From Clostridium estertheticum (GTDB lineage: Bacteria; Bacillota; Clostridia; Clostridiales; Clostridiaceae), in assembly GCF_011065935.2 (NCBI RefSeq), contig NZ_JAAMNH020000001.1, positions 2,625,001 through 2,689,000 of the forward strand: a DNA stretch of 64,000 nt, in the 5' to 3' direction. Of this stretch, positions 59,594 to 64,000 are shown one piece after another (positions within the stretch are counted from its first letter, which is position 1; every line of letters starts with the position of its first letter). Below the pieces are notes generated by a model. That model was not told the DNA's origin. It ran no database searches and worked only from the letters and a program-made list of their open reading frames with translations. A program made the position numbers and the translations under genes.

Positions 59594-60484
59594 TTATAAA
59601 ACCTCCTTAGTGCTTTTAGTTCCAGATACCCTTGTGTTGTAGATAATAACTGAAAGCATAACAATTATTAAAATAACTGATATAGCAGAACCAAAGGGCC
59701 AATCTCTTGCAGTAAGGAACTGATTTTTAATAAGATTACTTATAAGGATTACTTTACTTCCTCCCATAAGGTCAGTTACGAAGAAAAGCCCCAGGGTAGG
59801 AATAAATACTAAAATAGAACCTGATACAATTCCACCCTTTGTAAGTGGAAGTGTAACCTTTAAGAATTTATAAATTGGTGTTGCACCAAGGTCTGAAGCG
59901 GCATCTAGTACTCTCTTATCAAGTTTTTCTATTGAACTATAAAGAGGAAGTACCATAAAGGGAAACATCATATATAGCATACCAAGCATAACCGCTGCAT
60001 TATTATACATTAAATTAAGCGGTATATTTATTATATGCAAGTGCAGAAGTACAGTGTTTATTATTCCTTCTGTTCGGAGTAATATAATCATTGCATAGGT
60101 TCTAACTAAAGAGTTAGTCCAAAATGGAAGTATTATAAGTAAAAGTAATAGAGGTTTAAACCTTTTGTGCATATTTGCTATTATAAATGCAAATGGATAC
60201 CCAAGCAGCAGACATAACACCGTGGTATAAATAGCAATTAAAATAGATTTGAAAAAGATATTAATATAAAGTGGATTTAAAAGTTTTGTATAGTTGGATA
60301 ATGTAAACTTATATACTATATTTCCAACTTCTCCTCTAGTAGAAAAACTTACTACAACTATAAATAAAAGAGGTATAACGAAAAAAACAATCATCCATAG
60401 CAGAGCGGGTAAAATTGTTGGCAAATATTTTAAAACTGAAGATAAGTATTTTGTAATGGGATTTTTACATCTATTAGTTTTCAT
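59594..60484 (-). CDS. potB: Spermidine/putrescine ABC transporter permease PotB
   Basis: 296 residues, six helices: LPALLWMIVFFVIPLLFIVVVSF at the start, FWTNSLVRTYAMIILL and the EAA motif LDAASDLGATPIYKFLKVTLP that docks on the ATPase. Forms the channel with the PotC part of the fusion protein. AGGAGG precedes ATG; it lies 14 bases after potA. Confidence 0.94.
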   Translation of the reverse strand: MKTNRCKNPITKYLSSVLKYLPTILPALLWMIVFFVIPLLFIVVVSFSTRGEVGNIVYKFTLSNYTKLLNPLYINIFFKSILIAIYTTVLCLLLGYPFAFIIANMHKRFKPLLLLLIILPFWTNSLVRTYAMIILLRTEGIINTVLLHLHIINIPLNLMYNNAAVMLGMLYMMFPFMVLPLYSSIEKLDKRVLDAASDLGATPIYKFLKVTLPLTKGGIVSGSILVFIPTLGLFFVTDLMGGSKVILISNLIKNQFLTARDWPFGSAISVILIIVMLSVIIYNTRVSGTKSTKEVL

Positions 60485-60498
60485 TTATGACCTCCTCT

Positions 60499-61584
60499 TT
60501 ATGCTTTGATAACTATAGTATGCTTTGGCTTCCAGGTTATGAAATAATCTTTGGCTTCATCTGAAAATATAAAATTTTGTCCTATGGGCTCATTAACTAT
60601 AATTTCTTTGTCGTTTTTAACAATCATAATAACTTTAATGTTCGAACCTACATAAACTTTCTCTTTAAATTTACATTGAAGCCATACATCACCATCTTCA
60701 ACTATTTCTTTTACTGTAATCCTCTCAGGCCTAACAGAAACTATAAATTTTTCTCCGAGCTTATAATTTTGGTTAGGTATTCTAATTATATCTTCTTCTT
60801 GTTCAAGCTTAAGTAGAACTTCATCTTCTTTCAACTTAAAGACTTCTCCTTCTAAGATGTTTGTCTCTCCTAAAAAGTCAGCTACAAATTTAGTTTTAGG
60901 GTGCTCATAAAGCTCTTCCGGTGTACCAATTTGCTCAATAATTCCATTGTTCATAACCACAATTCTATCAGACATGGTTAGTGCTTCTTCTTGATCATGG
61001 GTTACGAAAACAAATGTTATACCAAGGATTTTCTGGAGATGTTTAAGCTCTAATTGCATTTGTTTACGAAGCTTTAAATCAAGAGCGCCTAGTGGTTCAT
61101 CCAAAAGAAGAACCTTTGGGCTGTTTACTACCGCTCTTGCAATAGCAACACGCTGCATTTGACCACCACTTAGCTGAGAGGGCATTCTATTTTCATAACC
61201 TTCAAGTTGAACCATTTTTAACATCTCATTTATCTTATCCTTGATTTTAGCTTTTGGAAATTTTCTCATTTTAAGTCCAAAGGCTATATTATCGTAGATA
61301 TTCATATGAGGAAATAAGGCATAGTTTTGAAATACTGTGTTAACACACCGCTTATAAGGTGGCTTGTCTGTAATGTTTTCTCCATCAATTATGATTTCAC
61401 CACTTGTAGGTAATTCAAAACCTGCGATCATTCTTAAGGTAGTGGTTTTTCCACAACCACTTGGTCCAAGTAGAGTTAAAAACTCCCCTTGTCTGATATC
61501 AAGATCTAGGTTTTTAATGACGGCCTTATCTTGATCAAAACTTTTACAAATATTTAACAATTGAACGAAAACATTTTTTGTCAC
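60499..61584 (-). CDS. potA: Spermidine/putrescine ABC transporter ATPase PotA
   Basis: 361 residues. ATPase domain with Walker A GPSGCGKTT, Q-loop FQNYALFPHMN, signature LSGGQMQRVAIARA, Walker B LLLDEPLGALD and switch VTHDQEEA. The C-terminal ~110 residues form a TOBE-type regulatory domain (FIVSVRPERITVKE). GTG start with GGAG upstream. First gene of the potA-potB-potCD operon, transcribed from a promoter at 61688-61716. Confidence 0.95.
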   Translation of the reverse strand: MTKNVFVQLLNICKSFDQDKAVIKNLDLDIRQGEFLTLLGPSGCGKTTTLRMIAGFELPTSGEIIIDGENITDKPPYKRCVNTVFQNYALFPHMNIYDNIAFGLKMRKFPKAKIKDKINEMLKMVQLEGYENRMPSQLSGGQMQRVAIARAVVNSPKVLLLDEPLGALDLKLRKQMQLELKHLQKILGITFVFVTHDQEEALTMSDRIVVMNNGIIEQIGTPEELYEHPKTKFVADFLGETNILEGEVFKLKEDEVLLKLEQEEDIIRIPNQNYKLGEKFIVSVRPERITVKEIVEDGDVWLQCKFKEKVYVGSNIKVIMIVKNDKEIIVNEPIGQNFIFSDEAKDYFITWKPKHTIVIKA

Positions 61585-61687
61585 ACCGTAACAGCTCCTT
61601 TTTTATTATATATTTATAGTATACAATCCATATTAGAATTGTTAAAAGTTATAATTATACATTAGATTGAATAATTATAACTTAAAA

Positions 61688-61716
61688 ATAATAGCACAAT
61701 ATTTTTTAAATATCAA
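61688..61716 (-). promoter_or_regulatory. Promoter of the pot operon
   Basis: Minus strand TTGATA (61711-61716) and TATTAT (61688-61693), 17-bp spacing, with a TGC extended -10. Confidence 0.6.
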
Positions 61717-61769
61717 TAAAGTTTATATATATATTATTACTTATATTGCTTTAATATTTTTTTGATGTT

Positions 61770-61783
61770 ACAATAATTATTGT
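61770..61783. promoter_or_regulatory. Perfect 14-bp palindrome in the pot-cob intergenic region
   Basis: ACAATAATTATTGT lies between the pot promoter and the cobalamin aptamer; it may be an operator, or a chance AT-rich dyad. Confidence 0.35.
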
Positions 61784-61804
61784 GAATTTAATAAAAATTG
61801 AATA

Positions 61805-61968
61805 TTAGCACTAGGTGCCCTGAAGCAAGGGTTAAAAGGGAAAGTGGTTAAAGACCACTGCAGCCCGCCGCTACTGTATTAGAGGATGAAATCCGAAAAA
61901 CCATTGGGAAACTGAGAAGGTTGGAGAGTAAGATGATGCTAAAGCCAGTAAACCTGCCTAAATGCAAA
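61805..61968 (+). promoter_or_regulatory. Cobalamin riboswitch
   Basis: Conserved elements appear in order: AGGTGCCCTGAAGC near 61813, TTAAAAGGGAA, GTGGTTAAAGACCAC hairpin, GCAGCCCGCCGCTACTGTA (the B12-box core), ATTGGGAAACTGAGAAGG, then AAAGCCAGTAAACCTGCC. This is the adenosylcobalamin aptamer. It controls cobU and the BtuF/BtuC transporter genes through a terminator at 62058. Confidence 0.93.
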
Positions 61969-62057
61969 TGATTTTAGTCTTCGGAGGGAGGATGAAAAAT
62001 GCATAATTTAGAAATAATATTGGGTAATCCAATAAGTGAAAAAATTAACTGCATAAC

Positions 62058-62084
62058 CACATCCATGAGGTGTGTTTTTTTTAT
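62058..62084 (+). terminator. Terminator of the cobalamin riboswitch
   Basis: CACATC/GGTGTG stem with loop CATGA followed by eight T; located between aptamer and cobU, the expected expression platform. A strong unused ribosome binding site (GGAGGGAGG, 61983-61991) precedes it. Confidence 0.7.
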
Positions 62085-62137
62085 TTCATGCATTTTTTTA
62101 CTTAGGGATTTATCACTAAATTAATAAGGAGTATACT

Positions 62138-62698
62138 ATGAAAAACATTGTACTTATAACAGGTGGTGCAAGGAGTGGAAAGAGTACTTATGCTGAGAAG
62201 TTAGCTAAAGAAGAAAAGGGTGAGGTACTTTATATTGCGACTTCCATTCCATTTGATGATGAAATGAAGGATAGGGTTAAAAAGCATAAACAAAGAAGAC
62301 CAGCTAATTGGCGTACTTTTGAAGGCTATAAGAATTTAAAACAAGTATTTTATAATGAAGATATGCACTTTGATACGATTTTATTAGATTGCATAACAAT
62401 AATGGTTACAAATCTTATGTTTGATAGCGCAGGGGATAACTTTGATGATCTTAATAATGAGGAGATAGATACTATGGAAAGTGAAATTTTACTAGAGGTA
62501 TCTGACTTTATCTCCGAAGTTGAAAAAAGCGCAAAAACAACAATTATTGTAACTAACGAAATTGGCTCTGGAATTGTACCAGAATACAAGATGGCAAGGG
62601 TTTTTAGAGATATTGCAGGTAGAGTTAATCAGTATATTGCATCCAGGGCACAGGAAGTTCACTTGGTGGTTTGTGGCATACCAATTAAAATTAAATAA
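62138..62698 (+). CDS. cobU: Adenosylcobinamide kinase / guanylyltransferase
   Basis: 186-residue bifunctional enzyme that phosphorylates adenosylcobinamide and then adds GMP, in nucleotide-loop assembly and corrinoid salvage. P-loop GGARSGKSTYAEK (residues 9-21), the guanylylated-His region KKHKQRRPANWRTFEG, and the DCIT and NEIGSGIVP motifs are intact. Its place with a corrinoid importer under B12 control points to salvage of imported cobinamide. Confidence 0.94.
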   Translation: MKNIVLITGGARSGKSTYAEKLAKEEKGEVLYIATSIPFDDEMKDRVKKHKQRRPANWRTFEGYKNLKQVFYNEDMHFDTILLDCITIMVTNLMFDSAGDNFDDLNNEEIDTMESEILLEVSDFISEVEKSAKTTIIVTNEIGSGIVPEYKMARVFRDIAGRVNQYIASRAQEVHLVVCGIPIKIK

Positions 62699-62732
62699 TT
62701 AATGATAAAATCAAAATTTATGGAGGTAATTT

Positions 62733-63680
62733 ATGTTTAAGAAAAAGAGTATAATAAGTATAGTGCTTGCAATTTTTGTATGTATTGTGTTTACTGCATG
62801 TGGTAATAAAGCCACAAGCAACAAGGATCTTAATACTACTAAAAAGGAAACACCGGCTGTAGTTTATCCTTTAAAAGTGGTGGATTCATATAATAGAACC
62901 GTTACAATTGAAAGTGAACCTAAAAGGATTATTACAATTGCACCAAATATAACAGAGGGAATATATGCCCTTGGTAAAGGTGGAAGTTTAGTTGGTAGAA
63001 GTGATTATGATGACTATCCAACAGAGGCCCTTAAGGTAGCATCAGTTGGTAGTTTATTACAACCAAATATAGAAAAAATTGTTGAGTTAAAACCTGATGT
63101 AGTTATTGCATCAACTCATTTTGATAAGGCTGTTATTAAAAAATTAGAAGCTCTTAATATAAAAGTTATAGTACTTTATGGCGAAGAAAATTTTGCCGGT
63201 GTATATGATACAATGGCAAAGCTTGGCCAAATTGTAAATGCGAGTGAAAAATCACAGTCAATAATATCAGACATGAAAAAGAAGGTCGCAGATATAACTA
63301 AGAAGGTAGCAAATGCTAAAAAGCCAACAGTATATTACGTAGCAGGTTTCGGTAAAAGCGGCGATTTCACTGCAGGAAAAGATACATTTATAGGAAATAT
63401 GATAGAAATGGCTGGTGGGAAAAATGCCGCTGATGATGCAATTGGTTGGAAATATAGTATAGAAAAGCTTGTAGAAAAGGATCCAGATGTGCTAATATGC
63501 TCTAAGTTCTTTGATACGAAAAAAGGTATAGAAGCTACCACAGGTTACAAAGACTTGAAAGCAGTTAAAAACGGAAAATTATTAGAAGTTGATGATAATA
63601 CTATTGTTAGGCAGGGACCAAGACTTGCAGATGGGCTAGAAGCAATGGCTAAACTAATTCATCCTGAACTTTTCAAATAA
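62733..63680 (+). CDS. btuF: Cobalamin/corrinoid ABC transporter binding lipoprotein (BtuF-like)
   Basis: 315 residues: lipoprotein signal ending FTAC, then a class III (FecB/BtuF) binding domain: YPLKVVDSYNRTVTIESEPK, IITIAPNITEGIYALG, LVGRSDYDDYP, NIEKIVELKPDVVIAS. Members of the family bind siderophores, haem or corrinoids; the B12 riboswitch and cobU make corrinoid the likely ligand. GGAGG precedes ATG. The permease gene starts 17 bases after the stop. Confidence 0.88.
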   Translation: MFKKKSIISIVLAIFVCIVFTACGNKATSNKDLNTTKKETPAVVYPLKVVDSYNRTVTIESEPKRIITIAPNITEGIYALGKGGSLVGRSDYDDYPTEALKVASVGSLLQPNIEKIVELKPDVVIASTHFDKAVIKKLEALNIKVIVLYGEENFAGVYDTMAKLGQIVNASEKSQSIISDMKKKVADITKKVANAKKPTVYYVAGFGKSGDFTAGKDTFIGNMIEMAGGKNAADDAIGWKYSIEKLVEKDPDVLICSKFFDTKKGIEATTGYKDLKAVKNGKLLEVDDNTIVRQGPRLADGLEAMAKLIHPELFK

Positions 63681-63696
63681 AAGGGGATTTACTACC

Positions 63697-64000
63697 ATGA
63701 CATTTATAGAAAATAAGAGTTATTATAAAAAAGTTTTTGCAATAGGGGTATTTCTACTTATAATTGTGATAATTGCTGCGGCAAATTTTGGGGTGGCAGA
63801 TATATCATTCAAACAGACAGCTTTAATTGTAATAAGTAAAATTCCAATAATAAATAACCTTGTATCCACTGGTGGAATTAAGTCTACATCAATAATCATA
63901 TTATTAAATTTAAGACTGCCTAGAATACTTTTAGCCTGTTTAGTAGGGGCAGCACTTTCAGTGGTTGGCACTTCTTTTCAGGGCATTTTTAAGAATCCAA
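63697..64000 (+). CDS. btuC: FecCD-family ABC permease, BtuC-like (partial, runs off window)
   Basis: First 101 residues of a permease that continues past the window end. AAGGGG ribosome binding site before ATG. It contains one membrane helix (IGVFLLIIVIIAAANF) and then LNLRLPRILLACLVGAALSV with GTSFQGIFKNP, the diagnostic start of FecCD/BtuC proteins (LRLPR...GaaLa.aG...Q...rNPLa). It follows btuF in the cobalamin-riboswitch operon; the ATPase gene is expected beyond the edge. Confidence 0.9.
   Translation, partial: MTFIENKSYYKKVFAIGVFLLIIVIIAAANFGVADISFKQTALIVISKIPIINNLVSTGGIKSTSIIILLNLRLPRILLACLVGAALSVVGTSFQGIFKNP

Overview
The window looks like chromosome of a low-GC, Gram-positive anaerobe of the Clostridium sensu stricto type. 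The signs are AT-rich intergenic DNA, near-universal AGGAGG-type ribosome binding sites with frequent GTG/TTG starts, lipobox lipoproteins, guanine and cobalamin riboswitches, a membrane pyrophosphatase of the K+-dependent type, and a fused PotC-PotD gene. The species cannot be fixed from sequence reading alone. There are no rRNA genes, CRISPR arrays, prophage or complete insertion sequences. The signs of decay are a deleted P-type ATPase, an acetyltransferase tail and a 5' tRNA-like scrap.

Layout. 1-4.2 kb: AraC-type regulator, YciI-like protein, acetyltransferase remnant, msrB, an M29 aminopeptidase and a small membrane-anchored acidic protein. 4.2-9.3 kb: a guanine riboswitch followed by a four-gene purine-nucleoside-type ABC importer. 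9.3-13.7 kb: a promoter with three 15-bp repeats, a MarR regulator and a heterodimeric ABC exporter. 13.7-16.1 kb: SGNH hydrolase, YcxB-like protein and a 48-residue Cys-Cys protein. 16.1-20.9 kb: a complete branched-chain amino acid ABC importer. 21-27 kb: flavodoxin-like protein, signal peptidase I, threonine aldolase, a coiled-coil DUF4041 protein without its usual nuclease domain, and a class B penicillin-binding protein. 27-30.8 kb: 5-oxoprolinase genes pxpA/B/C with an NRAMP-like transporter. 31-38.3 kb: membrane pyrophosphatase, nitroreductase, glycogen branching enzyme, TPR protein and polysaccharide deacetylase. 38.4-43.1 kb: ATPase pseudogene, then a second ABC exporter pair with its own MarR regulator and palindromic operators. 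43.3-48.7 kb: TPR-GGDEF diguanylate cyclase, PHP phosphatase, YdjM-like membrane protein, pentapeptide protein and a lactate dehydrogenase-like enzyme. 48.7-56.7 kb: the aromatic amino acid operon. 56.8-61.6 kb: MscS-like channel and potA-potB-potCD. 61.8-64 kb: a cobalamin riboswitch with cobU, btuF and the start of btuC.

The most interesting signal is the leader of the aromatic operon (48785-49128). A good promoter drives a short reading frame with its own ribosome binding site; 11 of 16 consecutive codons (residues 14-29) encode Phe or Tyr. It is followed by two tandem near-identical terminators, and an upstream segment can pair with the first terminator arm. The next genes are aroF, tyrA, aroB, aroA, aroC, pheA, aroK and aroQ. 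No T-box consensus is visible. This reads as ribosome-mediated Phe/Tyr attenuation, which is unexpected in a Firmicute. A competing reading, a small membrane peptide in the next frame, is recorded.
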